Shown: positions 34,514 through 44,211, counted from the first letter of the stretch. The stretch: DNA of 64,000 nt from Vibrio sp. Isolate34 (GCF_022397915.1 NZ_JAKEUO010000013.1:460-64459), one strand, 5' to 3'. The notes: generated by a model not told the origin, from the sequence alone. Numbers and translations: made by a program.

Positions 34514-35497
34514 ATGAAGAAAATAACCCTTTTGTCCGTTGCGATTTTATCTAGCCTTTCTTTCTCATCTTTTGCTAAAGATTGTGATCTCAATTTGCTG
34601 CCTTCATGGAAAGACAGCGAGAGTAAATCAGCTATCGTCGACTTTGTTGGTCAAGCCACCAAAGCTGAGTCTGATACGTTCGTGGAAATCCAAGATCGTA
34701 TTGCTGTTTTCGATAACGACGGTACGCTTTGGTCAGAAAAACCTTATTACTTCCAATTGGCCTTTGCGCTAGATCGTGTCAAAGAGATGGAATCTCAACA
34801 CCCGGAATGGAAAACGGAACCACCGTTTAAGTTCGTACTTGAAGATGACATCAAGAGTGTTCTAGGGAGTGGCGAAGAAGGTTTATTGAAAATTATCATG
34901 GCGACGCACTCTGGTATGACAGTTGAACAATACCAGCAAGACGTTAAGCAATGGTTGGCTGCAGCGAAAGATGAGCGCTTCAACAAAGCCTATACCGATC
35001 TGACTTACCAACCAATGAAAGAGATGCTTAGGTACCTGCAAGAGCATGATTTCAAAACTTACATCGTGTCGGGTGGCGGTGTTGATTTCATGAGAGTGTG
35101 GGCTCCTGAGGCTTATAATATCCCGCCAGAGCAGATCATCGGTAGCGCACTTAAATACAACTACAGTTACAACGATGGCAATCCAACCGTTACTAAAGGC
35201 TCGTCAATTTTGACCATTGATGATAAAGCCGGAAAAGTCACCAACATTCAGCATATTATCGGTAAGAAACCTATTCTAGCGGTCGGCAACTCAGACGGTG
35301 ACCAAGCGATGATGCAGTGGGCAACCAGTCAACCAAATTCAATGGCGATGATTGTTCACCATACTGATGCAGAACGAGAGTGGAAGTACGATCGTGAATC
35401 CCATGTTGGTAAGTTGGATAAAGCGCTAGATGAAGCGAATTCCAGAGAGGACTGGACGTTGATCGACATGAAATCCGATTGGTGTGAGGTTTACTAA
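34514..35497 (+). CDS. Exported HAD-superfamily phosphatase
   Basis: A 327-residue protein with a Sec signal peptide (cleavage after SFA, about residue 21). HAD motif I is FDNDGTLW (nucleophile Asp and general acid Asp), motif II YIVSGGGVDFM, and motifs III/IV around VGNSDGDQAMMQWA. The phosphoserine-phosphatase-like fold with a helical cap (about 75-160) suggests a periplasmic phosphatase acting on small phosphomonoesters. It is monocistronic with a terminator at 35526. Confidence 0.88.
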   Translation: MKKITLLSVAILSSLSFSSFAKDCDLNLLPSWKDSESKSAIVDFVGQATKAESDTFVEIQDRIAVFDNDGTLWSEKPYYFQLAFALDRVKEMESQHPEWKTEPPFKFVLEDDIKSVLGSGEEGLLKIIMATHSGMTVEQYQQDVKQWLAAAKDERFNKAYTDLTYQPMKEMLRYLQEHDFKTYIVSGGGVDFMRVWAPEAYNIPPEQIIGSALKYNYSYNDGNPTVTKGSSILTIDDKAGKVTNIQHIIGKKPILAVGNSDGDQAMMQWATSQPNSMAMIVHHTDAEREWKYDRESHVGKLDKALDEANSREDWTLIDMKSDWCEVY

Positions 35498-35525
35498 TAC
35501 TCCATAGACTCTCAGGCAACACAAC

Positions 35526-35558
35526 AAAGGCTCGAATTGTTAATTCGAACCTTTTTGC
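35526..35558 (+). terminator. Intrinsic terminator after the HAD gene
   Basis: AAAGGcTCGAATT (35526-35538) pairs with AATTCGAaCCTTT (35542-35554) with one mismatch and a 3-nt loop, then TT. Confidence 0.78.
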
Positions 35559-35658
35559 TAAATAGCGAAGCCTTCGTCTCAGTTTCAGCAAGAACGTACT
35601 ATAAATCTTCAACGTATGACGCTTTAATCGGGATAGTCAGAAATTAAAGGAATAGAAA

Positions 35659-36354
35659 ATGAAAACGATCGGTTTGCTTGGTGGCATGAGTTGGGAGTCT
35701 ACTGTGAGCTACTACAAATCCATTAACGAAGGTGTGAAAGCCACACTCGGCGGGCTTAATTCTGCAAAGGTTTGTATGTATAGCGTGAACTTCGATGAGA
35801 TAGAAAAGCTGCAGCACCAAGGTCGTTGGGCTGAGACGGCTGATATCTTATCGGACGCGGCTATATCGGTAGAGAAGGGCGGGGCGGACTTCATCCTTAT
35901 CTGTACCAATACCATGCATAAGGTTGTGCCTGAGATCGAAGAGAAGATCACGATCCCGATCTTACATATCGCTGATACCACCGCGCAGAACCTGCTTGAG
36001 CAGGGCGTGAAGAAAGTCGGATTACTCGGCACAGCTTTTACAATGGAACAAGATTTCTATAAAGGGCGCTTAACCGAAAAATTCGGTATCGATGTTGTGA
36101 TTCCAGGTGAGAGTGACCGAGAACAAGTCCATAACATCATTTACCAAGAGCTGTGCCGAGGTGAAGTAAAAGAAGAGTCTCGAGCTGTCTACCGCCAAAT
36201 CATTGAGAAGCTAAGCCAGCAAGGGGCAGAAGCCGTTATTCTAGGGTGTACTGAAATCGCTCTCCTGATTCAGCAGCAACACACCGATGTTCCTCTGTTT
36301 GATACCACGGCTATCCATGCTGAGGCGGCGGTATGCTTGGCGACGAGTGACTAG
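35659..36354 (+). CDS. Aspartate/glutamate racemase family protein
   Basis: A 231-residue protein with both catalytic cysteines of the cofactor-independent amino-acid racemases: ICTNTMHK (N-terminal half) and LGCTEIALL (C-terminal half). The N-terminal IGLLGGMSWEST is typical of the RacX/YgeA/aspartate racemase branch. It interconverts L- and D-amino acids; which ones is not visible. The ATG at 35659 follows AAAGGAATAG. It stands alone. Confidence 0.9.
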   Translation: MKTIGLLGGMSWESTVSYYKSINEGVKATLGGLNSAKVCMYSVNFDEIEKLQHQGRWAETADILSDAAISVEKGGADFILICTNTMHKVVPEIEEKITIPILHIADTTAQNLLEQGVKKVGLLGTAFTMEQDFYKGRLTEKFGIDVVIPGESDREQVHNIIYQELCRGEVKEESRAVYRQIIEKLSQQGAEAVILGCTEIALLIQQQHTDVPLFDTTAIHAEAAVCLATSD

Positions 36355-36576
36355 CATCTAGCTCTTAATCTTAGTTACATAATTGTCCTATTTTCGCTCT
36401 TGTGCAATTTTTACTCATAAGAGTGAAAGTTTTTTGTACAAAAGCAGGTCGTTAATTAATGAAGCGATGCTTTGTTCATTAACCAAGGCTTTATCGGCAG
36501 GTAAGGCTTTAGTTAATGGCTGAGGTATCCGCGCTTTTAAGCACTATGCTTTAGTCATGAAAAAAGAGGATTTATT

Positions 36577-36699
36577 ATGAAATGGCTTATCTTATCTTTA
36601 ACGCTATTATTCGTGGCAGGATGCCAATCGACGGGCTCTCAAGAAGCACAAGTTGGTGACGACATGAATCGAGTTCATACTCAGGGCTGCAGCAGCTAA
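36577..36699 (+). CDS. Very small lipoprotein (40 residues)
   Basis: MKWLILSLTLLFVAGC forms a complete type II signal with lipobox VAGC (Cys16). The mature peptide is only 25 residues and ends with a second cysteine (GCSS). GAGGA precedes the ATG and a strong terminator follows at 36776, so it looks like a real expressed gene. No family recognised. Confidence 0.7.
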   Translation: MKWLILSLTLLFVAGCQSTGSQEAQVGDDMNRVHTQGCSS

Positions 36700-36775
36700 T
36701 CCCTTTAGTGAAAACATCTTTTCAGCTGCTCCGATAGCGACATCTATAAAAGCTCCAATAAAGAGTTACCCCCTA

Positions 36776-36808
36776 AAAAGCCTTGTGTTCTCACAAGGCT
36801 TTTATTTT
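36776..36808. terminator. Intrinsic terminator after the small lipoprotein gene
   Basis: AAAAGCCTTGTG (36776-36787) pairs perfectly with CACAAGGCTTTT (36792-36803) with a TTCT loop, followed by ATTTTAT. Confidence 0.88.
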
Positions 36809-36907
36809 ATACAAAATCTAAAAACTGATTCGACTATATTGCGGATTATCAATGAATATTGGTGTTGATAAACTCTGTTTTATTCAAGCACGCTCTCGTG
36901 CTTATAG

Positions 36908-37069
36908 ACCGGAGAAACCAATACGAATTACGAGGGAAAAGTATATCGTCCATGGACAGAGGCGAAGAGCATTCTTATTCAAACCACATTAGGTTGCAGC
37001 ATCAACACGTGTACGTTCTGCAATATGTTCAGCGATAAGCGATTCAAAGTTCGTGTTGTAAATTTGTGA
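36908..37069 (+). pseudogene. Fragment of a radical-SAM protein gene
   Basis: The frame from 36908 reads YEGKVYRPWTEAKSILIQ, then TTLGCSINTCTFCNMFSDKR and FKVR, then stops at the TGA (37067-37069). CSINTCTFC is the CxxxCxxC iron-sulphur motif and YEGKVYRP is the usual lead-in of a radical-SAM family. No start codon lies in this frame after the upstream TAG, and the rest of the TIM barrel (over 200 residues) is absent. It is a deletion remnant. Confidence 0.75.
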
Positions 37070-37188
37070 ATATGAATTGTCTATATTCTATGCTGTGTAC
37101 TGGATCTCATTTGTTATTTGAGTCCCTTGCTAAGGTGAATAATGAATATATGTAATACCAATCACTTTACTCAACTTAAGAGGTTTCT

Positions 37189-37425
37189 ATGCTAGGTGAA
37201 AATCATTCTCTTGTTCACGAATTTCCGGAAATGAAAGATAAAATTGCTGAGCTTGTTAAAACTGACGATGGCTTTGCAGCAGACATGAAGACGTACGACA
37301 ACCTTGATAAAGAGATTCGTAAGCTTGAGCTGAAAGATTCACCCATTGATGACGGCTCGATGCACCAACTAAAACATGATCGTTCGGTACTGAAAGACGC
37401 ACTGCACGCTCGTTTAACTGGCTAG
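37189..37425 (+). CDS. YdcH-family (DUF465) protein
   Basis: A 78-residue helical protein: MLGENHSLVHEFPEMKDKI, a loop DDGFAADMKTYDNLDKEIRKLE, then SMHQLKHDRSVLKDALHARL. This is the standard DUF465 pattern of two antiparallel helices. Function is unknown. It is followed directly by a UUCG-loop terminator. Confidence 0.9.
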   Translation: MLGENHSLVHEFPEMKDKIAELVKTDDGFAADMKTYDNLDKEIRKLELKDSPIDDGSMHQLKHDRSVLKDALHARLTG

Positions 37426-37478
37426 TGAGCTAGTAATTTTGCTGATTAGTGAAATGGCGAATTGCAGATTTAGATACT

Positions 37479-37506
37479 AAAAACTCCTTCGGGAGTTTTT
37501 TCTTTT
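37479..37506 (+). terminator. Intrinsic terminator (TTCG tetraloop) after the YdcH gene
   Basis: AAAAACTCC (37479-37487), a TTCG loop, then GGAGTTTTT (37492-37500), continuing in T. Confidence 0.9.
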
Positions 37507-37618
37507 TGGCTCAATAACATCTTCATCATTCAACTGAGCTAATACGTTGTATTGTTATGTGAATAACGCATAATGAGGATGACTGGTACACGATTTTTAA
37601 GATTTTATTGGTAATCAC

Positions 37619-38515
37619 ATGAATATTGAACACCTCAAATTGTTTGTTCGTTTAGCTTCCACACATAACATCAGCATGGCTGGCCAAGAGCTGGGTTTGT
37701 CGCCTGCGGTCGCTAGTTCGCACATCAGTAAACTCGAAGACAATTTGGGCGTCCGTTTAGTACACCGCACCACTCGTAAAGTGTCTTTAACAGAAGAGGG
37801 GGAAGCATTCTTACCTCACGCTGAAGAGGTGTTATCGAGTGTGGATGCTGCCAAGTCGGCGGTTGGTGTGGGCTGTGACTCTCCAACGGGAACATTGCGC
37901 GTTACGGCATCTGCTTCTTTTGGGCGTTTGCACCTTGTTCCTGCGTTGCCTGGCTTTCTTGAACGTTACCCAGGGTTAAAAGTCGATTTCAGACTGTCAG
38001 ATTCTATGGTTGATCTTGTAGAAGGCGGCTTCGATATCGCGATTCGCATCTCTGAACTGAAAGATTCGACACTCATTGCTCGAAAGCTCGCGACAGATAA
38101 ACGTGTTATGTGCGCATCGCCAGATTATCTAATCAAATACGGCAAGCCAGCCACGCCTCAGGACCTTAATGACCATCAATGCATTAGCTTGATTGGCCTA
38201 GAAAACTGGACCTTTCATACTGAAAACGGACCTAAAACGATTAAGGCTTCAGGATCTTTTAGAGCGGATAACGGCGAAGCACTGCGTGATGCGGCGTTAG
38301 GTGGTATTGGTATTACGGTGACGTCGAATTGGTGTGCGTACGAACAGCTGAAAAGCGGTCAGCTGATTCAAGTGTTGGAAGATTACCCACTCACTTCTGA
38401 AGCGGCGATTTGGGCGGTGTACCCAAGCACAAGGTTGCTTGCGCCAAAAGTGAGAGCCTTTATAGACTACTTCTCTGAATACTATGGCAACCCGCCGTAT
38501 TGGGAACAAGAGTAG
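37619..38515 (+). CDS. LysR-family transcriptional regulator
   Basis: A 298-residue LysR of the CrgA-like type: MNIEHLKLFVRLASTHNISMAGQELGLSPAVASSHISKLE (helix-turn-helix), HRTTRKVSLTEEGEAF and a substrate-binding domain with TLRVTASASFGRLHLVPALP. It converges with the SDR at 38618 and has no divergent partner close by, so the target is unclear; the adjacent SDR is possible. Confidence 0.92.
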   Translation: MNIEHLKLFVRLASTHNISMAGQELGLSPAVASSHISKLEDNLGVRLVHRTTRKVSLTEEGEAFLPHAEEVLSSVDAAKSAVGVGCDSPTGTLRVTASASFGRLHLVPALPGFLERYPGLKVDFRLSDSMVDLVEGGFDIAIRISELKDSTLIARKLATDKRVMCASPDYLIKYGKPATPQDLNDHQCISLIGLENWTFHTENGPKTIKASGSFRADNGEALRDAALGGIGITVTSNWCAYEQLKSGQLIQVLEDYPLTSEAAIWAVYPSTRLLAPKVRAFIDYFSEYYGNPPYWEQE

Positions 38516-38533
38516 AGTCAGGCCGATTTAACG

Positions 38534-38581
38534 AAAAAGCCCTGCGTGACTAACGTATAACATAGTCACGCAGGGCTTTTT
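38534..38581. terminator. Long bidirectional terminator
   Basis: A 19-bp perfect stem (38534-38552 with 38563-38581) has A5 on the left and T5 on the right and a 10-nt loop. It separates the converging LysR and SDR genes. Confidence 0.92.
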
Positions 38582-38617
38582 TCTAGGAATCAGACAATCA
38601 ATTGAGCGTAGCTGTCA

Positions 38618-39427
38618 TTAAGAAAGCGTTGCTGCGATGATCTCATCAATTTTAGCGACAACTTGCTGTGACTTATCACCGTAAATTGCATCTGGGTGCG
38701 GGTTAGCAAAAGTGTTGTTGTCGTTATCAAAGTACTGACCGCCCGCTTGTGCGAACTCGTCAGACAATGATGCGCGGACAAGAATATCAGAACCAATGCT
38801 TAGGTCGCCGCCGGCAATGCCGTAGGCGTCTTTCACCATCTTACTGCCTAGTAACGAAGCTGGGTTAACAGCAACTACCATTGGCCCATTAGAACCTAGT
38901 TCTTTTGCCATCTCACGTGTCCACATGGTGATCGCCAGTTTACTTTGCGCGTAAGCATCGCCATCAGAAAGTGGCTTTCTCCCTGCTAGTGCTTCGATAT
39001 TCACTGCCGCTTGCGCAGCCGACGATAAGTTCACTACTCGGCTCGACGAATCTAATACTGGCAACAGGCGCTTGGTGAGGTGATACGGTGATACTGTGTT
39101 TACGGCAAAACGAACATCTAAACCGTCTTTGGTGATTGGGTTGGGAGTATTGAACACACCCGCGTTGTTGATCAATACATCAATCTTCTCGTGCTCGGCA
39201 ATCACTTCGTCAGCCAGCGCATCTACATCTGCCAGAATGGACAAATCAGCTACGTAGCTTTGGATTTTCGCTTGTGTAGAGAGGGCGATAAGTTGCTGCT
39301 CAACGTCTTTAAGTTTGCTTGGGTTACGTCCATGCAATAAAACGTGGTGACCTTGTTGAACGAGTACTTTTGCAGTTTCGAAGCCGATACCATCGGTAGA
39401 GCCAGTGATCAGGATAACTTTTTGCAT
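38618..39427 (-). CDS. Short-chain dehydrogenase/reductase (paralog of the gene at 21137)
   Basis: A 269-residue SDR: MQKVILITGSTDGIG, NNAGVF, SSAAQAAV and YAQSKLAI, with the C-terminal NPASLLGSKMVKDAYG and GGQYFDNDN in common with the paralog at 21137-21949. The two probably arose by duplication. Substrate is unknown; this branch acts on hydrophobic alcohols or ketones. Confidence 0.92.
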   Translation of the reverse strand: MQKVILITGSTDGIGFETAKVLVQQGHHVLLHGRNPSKLKDVEQQLIALSTQAKIQSYVADLSILADVDALADEVIAEHEKIDVLINNAGVFNTPNPITKDGLDVRFAVNTVSPYHLTKRLLPVLDSSSRVVNLSSAAQAAVNIEALAGRKPLSDGDAYAQSKLAITMWTREMAKELGSNGPMVVAVNPASLLGSKMVKDAYGIAGGDLSIGSDILVRASLSDEFAQAGGQYFDNDNNTFANPHPDAIYGDKSQQVVAKIDEIIAATLS

Positions 39428-39659
39428 GGAATAGATTCCTTATTAAAGCGCTGACATCGCGAGCGTTTTTAAATGTGTTGTTTCGTTGAGATAAAGAATA
39501 GCAACCTTTTGTGAAGTTGATAATCAAGCGGATTAATAAAACACTATTTAGTTTTTATTGAAAATAGAGGCGAGAACAAAGTCTCTGTCAGCGCGAAGGA
39601 GACGATCAATCGAGAGGTTTATCTGATTGAGTCCTTAGATCGGAATAGCAGACAATAAA

Positions 39660-39690
39660 AAAGCTTAGCGCGGGGGGACGCTAAGCTTCG
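39660..39690 (-). terminator. Terminator of glpD
   Basis: AAGCTTAGCG (39661-39670) pairs perfectly with CGCTAAGCTT (39679-39688). On the minus strand it is followed by TTTTATT. It lies downstream of glpD (stop at 39730). Confidence 0.88.
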
Positions 39691-39729
39691 TTGTTAATTA
39701 TGTTCTGAAGCATGTCTAGGCTGGTGGAA

Positions 39730-41289
39730 TTAGCCGACTTGAGAAAAGCTCACGACTTTACTTTGTAGTTTCTCTTTCAAGTAATCAGTCACCGTTTGCT
39801 GCTCTGATTCGCTCATGTACAGGCCTAGCTTGGTTCTGCGCCATAAGATGTCTTCGTCTGTCATTGCCATCTCTTGGTTGATCAAGTAATCAATCTCAGC
39901 TTGGTAAACACCGTGTGCTTCGCTTGAGAACTGGATACCAAGGTCCGCTTCACACATAGCGCCTTCAAGTAGATCCCATGTGTAAGTACCAAATTGGGTC
40001 ACGTAACGAAGCAGCAGTGCTTCTGATGCCCAAGGGTATTTAGTGTGCATCATTGCGGCGAGCTGTTCGCGGCTGCAGCTGAAGTTACCACCCGGTAGCG
40101 TGTCGTTAGCTGTCCAAGGTGCGCCCATGTGTTTCAGGTAAGGTTCTAGCTTGTTCAGTGCCGCTTCACCGAGTTTACGATAAGTCGTCAACTTGCCACC
40201 AAAGATAGATAGCAGTGGTGCTTGATCCATTTCTGCATCCAGCTCTAGTGTGTAGTCACGAGTGATCGCTTGTGGCGAGTCAGATTCGTCATCGCAAAGT
40301 GGTCGTACGCCACTGTATGTCCACACTACATCGTCACGCTCTAGTTGCTTAACAAAATGCTGGTTAACGATATCAATCAAGTAATCAACTTCTACATCGT
40401 CGATAGCCACTTCGCGAGGGTCGCCTTTGTATTCAAGGTCGGTTGTGCCGATGATCGAGAACTTATCTAGGTAAGGGATCATAAACACGATGCGGTTATC
40501 TTTGTTTTGTAGAATGTACGCTTGCGGTTCGTCATGAACACGCGGCACCACAATGTGTGAGCCTTTGATTAGGCGAATATTACGTGGTGAGGCTTGCTCT
40601 AAACCATCATCAAAGAACTGTTTCACCCAAGGACCAGCTGCGTTAACCAATGCTTTTGCTTTGCGCTCAAAACGTTGGTTTGTCATCACATCAAGAATCG
40701 TTACATGCCAAATGTCGCCTTCACGGTGTGCTTTTTCAACTCGGCAGTAGTTGCGTACTTCTGCGTTGTTTTCTTTCGCCGCCAATACGTTCAGTAATAC
40801 CATACGCGCATCATCTACCCAGCAGTCTGAGTATTCGAAACCTGTTTTCATTTCTGGTTTCAGTAAACCTGATTGAGCCAAGTTCACCGTTTTACTTCCA
40901 GAAAGCGTCGTACGTTTACCTAAGTTATCGTAAAGGAATAGGCCACAGCGGATCATCCAAGCCGGGCGTAAAAATGGTCGGTGTGGTAAACGGAAACGCA
41001 TTGGTTGTGCAACATGAGGTGCTTTTCTCAGCAACACTTCGCGCTCTGCAAGTGCTTCCGAAACTAAACGAAACTCGTAATGTTCAAGGTAACGTAAGCC
41101 ACCGTGGATTAGCTTTGAACTTGCAGAAGACGTCGCAGAGGCGAAATCATTTGCTTCATATAAACCAACGTTTAGACCACGACCAGCAGCATCTGCCGCG
41201 ATACCCGCACCATTGATGCCGCCGCCAATAACGATTAAGTCTAGAGTTGAAGATGTACTATTGTTTGAATTAGTTTGTTGAGCACTCAT
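39730..41289 (-). CDS. glpD: Aerobic glycerol-3-phosphate dehydrogenase
   Basis: A 519-residue FAD-dependent enzyme oxidising glycerol-3-phosphate to DHAP and passing electrons to the quinone pool at the inner membrane. FAD-binding motif DLIVIGGGINGAGIAADAAGRG at about 17-38, then SSKLIHGGLRYLE, ALVNAAGPW and SGVRPLCDD. Length and motifs match GlpD. The ATG at 41289 has AGAGG upstream. Candidate GlpR boxes lie at 41306-41380. It forms the glycerol regulon with glpR, glpK and glpF upstream. Confidence 0.97.
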   Translation of the reverse strand: MSAQQTNSNNSTSSTLDLIVIGGGINGAGIAADAAGRGLNVGLYEANDFASATSSASSKLIHGGLRYLEHYEFRLVSEALAEREVLLRKAPHVAQPMRFRLPHRPFLRPAWMIRCGLFLYDNLGKRTTLSGSKTVNLAQSGLLKPEMKTGFEYSDCWVDDARMVLLNVLAAKENNAEVRNYCRVEKAHREGDIWHVTILDVMTNQRFERKAKALVNAAGPWVKQFFDDGLEQASPRNIRLIKGSHIVVPRVHDEPQAYILQNKDNRIVFMIPYLDKFSIIGTTDLEYKGDPREVAIDDVEVDYLIDIVNQHFVKQLERDDVVWTYSGVRPLCDDESDSPQAITRDYTLELDAEMDQAPLLSIFGGKLTTYRKLGEAALNKLEPYLKHMGAPWTANDTLPGGNFSCSREQLAAMMHTKYPWASEALLLRYVTQFGTYTWDLLEGAMCEADLGIQFSSEAHGVYQAEIDYLINQEMAMTDEDILWRRTKLGLYMSESEQQTVTDYLKEKLQSKVVSFSQVG

Positions 41290-41305
41290 GGTTTTGACCT
41301 CTTTC

Positions 41306-41380
41306 TGAGCGAACGAGCATTTTAGAACATAATTGAATCCTATATTAACTTTCGTTTGCGGTCATTTATTATTTTCGTTT
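41306..41380 (-). promoter_or_regulatory. Candidate GlpR operator region before glpD
   Basis: TGAGCGAACGAGCAT (41306-41320) matches TGAGCGTTTGAGCAT (45150-45164) before glpF at 12 of 15 positions. Further upstream are two TTTCGTTT copies (41350-41357, 41373-41380) spaced 23 bp. Such short repeats are expected for a DeoR-type regulator like GlpR, but binding is inferred. Confidence 0.5.
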
Positions 41381-41408
41381 ATGCGCGTTTTATGTGATTT
41401 GCGCATAA

Positions 41409-41437
41409 AAAAACCTTCGCTTATGACAGCGAAGGTT
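41409..41437 (-). terminator. Terminator between glpR and glpD
   Basis: AACCTTCGC (41412-41420) pairs perfectly with GCGAAGGTT (41429-41437). On the minus strand it is followed by TTTTTATG. It stops glpR transcripts before glpD. Confidence 0.8.
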
Positions 41438-41503
41438 CAAAATAACTCTTATTCGAGCATAGAAGTGATACTGTTCATGTTCAAGTGCGATTTTCTAAGT
41501 AAC

Positions 41504-41551
41504 AAAAAAGCCCATTATCGATAAAGTGATCTATCAATAATGGGCTCTTTT
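41504..41551 (-). terminator. Second hairpin after glpR
   Basis: AGCCCATTAT (41509-41518) pairs with ATAATGGGCT (41537-41546), extended by a near-perfect inner stem, with a T-run on the minus-strand exit (TTTTTTGTT). Together with the hairpin at 41412 it gives two tandem stops after glpR. Confidence 0.8.
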
Positions 41552-41577
41552 AATGAACATGATTTCTGAGCGTTTTT

Positions 41578-42372
41578 TTATTCGTCCGACGCTAGTGGTT
41601 GAGCTGCGGTCTCGATAACTTCTAACGGAATGTCTGAATCTTTAAGGATGTTCATGATCTCTTCTGGTGGTTGTTTATTAGTAAAGACCATGTGTGCCTG
41701 AGAGATGTTACCCAGCTTAACCATTGCGTTACGACCAAATTTACTGTGGTCGACTGCCAGGAAGATGCTGCGGCTGTTTTCTATGATGGCCTGTTTCACT
41801 CGAACTTCATGGTAGTCAAAATCGAGTAGTGAGCCGTCAAAGTCGATACCGCTGATCCCTAGAATACCGAAGTCGAGGCGGAACTGCTTCACGAAATCGA
41901 GTGTTGCTTCACCCACGATACCGCCATCACGGTTTCTTACCTCACCACCTGCCAAGATAACTTTTATCTCTGGGTTTGGTAGAAGGATACTGGCAACGTT
42001 GATGTTGTTAGTCACGACTCTGAGTTGTTTGTGATTTTTGTTCAGCGCGCGCGCCACCGATTCTGGCGTAGTGCCGATATCAACGAACAAGGTTGCGCCA
42101 TCTGGAATGTGTTTTACCAGCTCGTCGGCAATCACATCTTTTTCATTGAAGTTAAGCGCTTTACGCGTGTTGTAAGAGGTGTTTTCTGAGCTGAGAGGAA
42201 TGGTTGCACCACCATGATAGCGACGGATTTTGTTGCTATCAGCCAGTTCATTAAGATCTCGTCTGATGGTTTGTGGGCTAACATCGAACTTCTCTACGAG
42301 CTCTTCGGTGCTCACATATCCTTGTGTTTTTACCAGGTCTACAATCTGCTGGTGTCTTGGTATCTGCTTCAC
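41578..42372 (-). CDS. glpR: Glycerol-3-phosphate regulon repressor (DeoR family)
   Basis: A 264-residue DeoR-family repressor: N-terminal winged helix (MKQIPRHQQIVDLVKTQGYVSTEELVEKFDVSPQTIRRDLNEL) and an effector domain with FVDIGTTPESVARAL and ILAGGEVRNRDGGIVG. Family and position between glpK and glpD identify GlpR, which binds glycerol-3-phosphate and releases the glp operators. It has its own terminators, so it appears to be transcribed separately from glpFK and glpD. Confidence 0.95.
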   Translation of the reverse strand: MKQIPRHQQIVDLVKTQGYVSTEELVEKFDVSPQTIRRDLNELADSNKIRRYHGGATIPLSSENTSYNTRKALNFNEKDVIADELVKHIPDGATLFVDIGTTPESVARALNKNHKQLRVVTNNINVASILLPNPEIKVILAGGEVRNRDGGIVGEATLDFVKQFRLDFGILGISGIDFDGSLLDFDYHEVRVKQAIIENSRSIFLAVDHSKFGRNAMVKLGNISQAHMVFTNKQPPEEIMNILKDSDIPLEVIETAAQPLASDE

Positions 42373-42540
42373 TTAACTTACCACTCCCTGCGCGCTGCAA
42401 TACTTTAGCGCACCTAATTCTAAATATTACCTCGCGCTATTGTGCTCGAATTGATACTCAGAGAGAAGTAATGATGGTAAGGAATTATGTCTAAACCGCA
42501 AAAACGTTGATCAAAACATGAAAAAAAGGCCTCAAACGCA

Positions 42541-42570
42541 AAAAAGAGCACAAAATAGTGCTCTTTTTAG
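42541..42570 (-). terminator. Terminator of glpFK
   Basis: AAAAAGAGCAC (42541-42551) pairs perfectly with GTGCTCTTTTT (42558-42568). It lies downstream of glpK (stop at 42633). Confidence 0.88.
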
Positions 42571-42632
42571 TTTCGTTTACTGAGGAACGAACAATTCAAT
42601 CGATAAGAGAGTGATTATTCGAACGCTCGTTT

Positions 42633-44153
42633 TTACTCTTCGTCGTCACCGTGCAGTTCAGACCAAACTTGTGCACACTTGATAGCACGCTTCCAACCTT
42701 TGTAACGGCGGTTACGTTTCTCTTCATCGTGGTGTGGCAAGAACGTACGGTCTAGTACTGCTTTGTCTTGAAGCTCATCGATGCTGTCCCAGAAACCAAC
42801 CGCTAGACCAGCAAGATACGCTGCACCTAGAGCCGTAACTTCAGTCACTTCAGGACGGTGAACTTCTGTATCTAGTACGTCTGATTGGAATTGCATTAGG
42901 AAGTTGTTCGCTACTGCGCCGCCATCAACACGTAGGTTTGCTAGCTTGATGCCAGAGTCCGCTTGCATCGCATCTAGTACGTCACGAGTTTGGTAAGCAA
43001 TGCCTTCCAGTGTTGCACGGATGATGTGGTTAGAATTAACGCCACGAGTTAGGCCAACAATCGTACCACGAGCGTAAGCATCCCAGTATGGTGCGCCTAG
43101 ACCAGTAAATGCAGGAACAACGTAAACACCGTTTGACGTATCTACTTTAGTTGCGAAGTACTCAGAATCTTCTGCGCCAGCCAGTAGCTTCATCTCATCA
43201 CGTAGCCATTGGATAGATGCGCCACCCATGAATACCGCACCTTCTAGTGCGTATGCAGGTTCACCTTTAGGACCACATGCCAGTGTTGTTAGTAGGCCGT
43301 TTTTAGACGTTACTTTCTCTTGGCCTGTGTTCATTAGAAGGAAACAGCCCGTGCCGTATGTGTTTTTCGCTTGGCCAGCTTCAACACACATTTGACCGTA
43401 AAGTGCTGCTTGTTGGTCACCCGCAATACCAGCGATTGGAATACGAGTACCACCTTTACCACCAAGGTTCGTTTGGCCGTAAACTTCAGAAGAGCGTTTC
43501 ACTTCAGGCATCATAGATGCTGGAATACCCATCTCGTCTAGTAGCTTGCTGTCCCAACATAGGTCATTGATGTTAAACAACATAGTACGTGATGCGTTAG
43601 TGTAATCTGTAACGTGTACACGGCCTTGAGTCATCTTCCAAACCAACCAAGTATCAACCGTACCGAACAGTAGCTTACCTGCTTCAGCGTCTTCGCGAGC
43701 GCCTTCAACGTTGTCTAGAATCCATTTTACTTTTGTACCTGAGAAATACGGGTCAAGGACTAAACCTGTATTGTCACGCACGTAGTCTTCTAGGCCACGT
43801 TCTTTTAGTTCTTCACAAATTTCTGCAGTACGACGACATTGCCATACGATAGCGTTGTATACCGGTTTGCCTGTCTCTTTGTTCCAAACGATAGTGGTTT
43901 CACGTTGGTTAGTGATACCAATACCCGCTAGCTCGTCGCTGCGAATACCTGCTTTAGCTAGAGCTTCAACCAATGTAGAGCTTTGAGTCGCCCAGATTTC
44001 CATTGGATCATGCTCAACCCAGCCTGCCTTTGGATAAATTTGAGTAAATTCTCGTTGAGAAGAGCTTACGATGTTTGCATCGTGATCGAGGATTACAGCG
44101 CGAGAGCTTGTAGTGCCTTGGTCTAGGGCAACAATGTATTTTTGCTCGGTCAT
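42633..44153 (-). CDS. glpK: Glycerol kinase
   Basis: A 506-residue FGGY-family kinase phosphorylating glycerol to glycerol-3-phosphate. N-terminal [41 protein letters not shown] and the ATP-site region [13 protein letters not shown] are visible. It lies 58 bp after glpF in one operon. The ATG at 44153 has AAAAGGA upstream. Confidence 0.97.
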   Translation of the reverse strand: MTEQKYIVALDQGTTSSRAVILDHDANIVSSSQREFTQIYPKAGWVEHDPMEIWATQSSTLVEALAKAGIRSDELAGIGITNQRETTIVWNKETGKPVYNAIVWQCRRTAEICEELKERGLEDYVRDNTGLVLDPYFSGTKVKWILDNVEGAREDAEAGKLLFGTVDTWLVWKMTQGRVHVTDYTNASRTMLFNINDLCWDSKLLDEMGIPASMMPEVKRSSEVYGQTNLGGKGGTRIPIAGIAGDQQAALYGQMCVEAGQAKNTYGTGCFLLMNTGQEKVTSKNGLLTTLACGPKGEPAYALEGAVFMGGASIQWLRDEMKLLAGAEDSEYFATKVDTSNGVYVVPAFTGLGAPYWDAYARGTIVGLTRGVNSNHIIRATLEGIAYQTRDVLDAMQADSGIKLANLRVDGGAVANNFLMQFQSDVLDTEVHRPEVTEVTALGAAYLAGLAVGFWDSIDELQDKAVLDRTFLPHHDEEKRNRRYKGWKRAIKCAQVWSELHGDDEE

Positions 44154-44211
44154 GGTAAGAATCCTTTTTGTTCCGTTATTTATATTTTAGTAAATGTAAG
44201 GTCGCTTGGGG

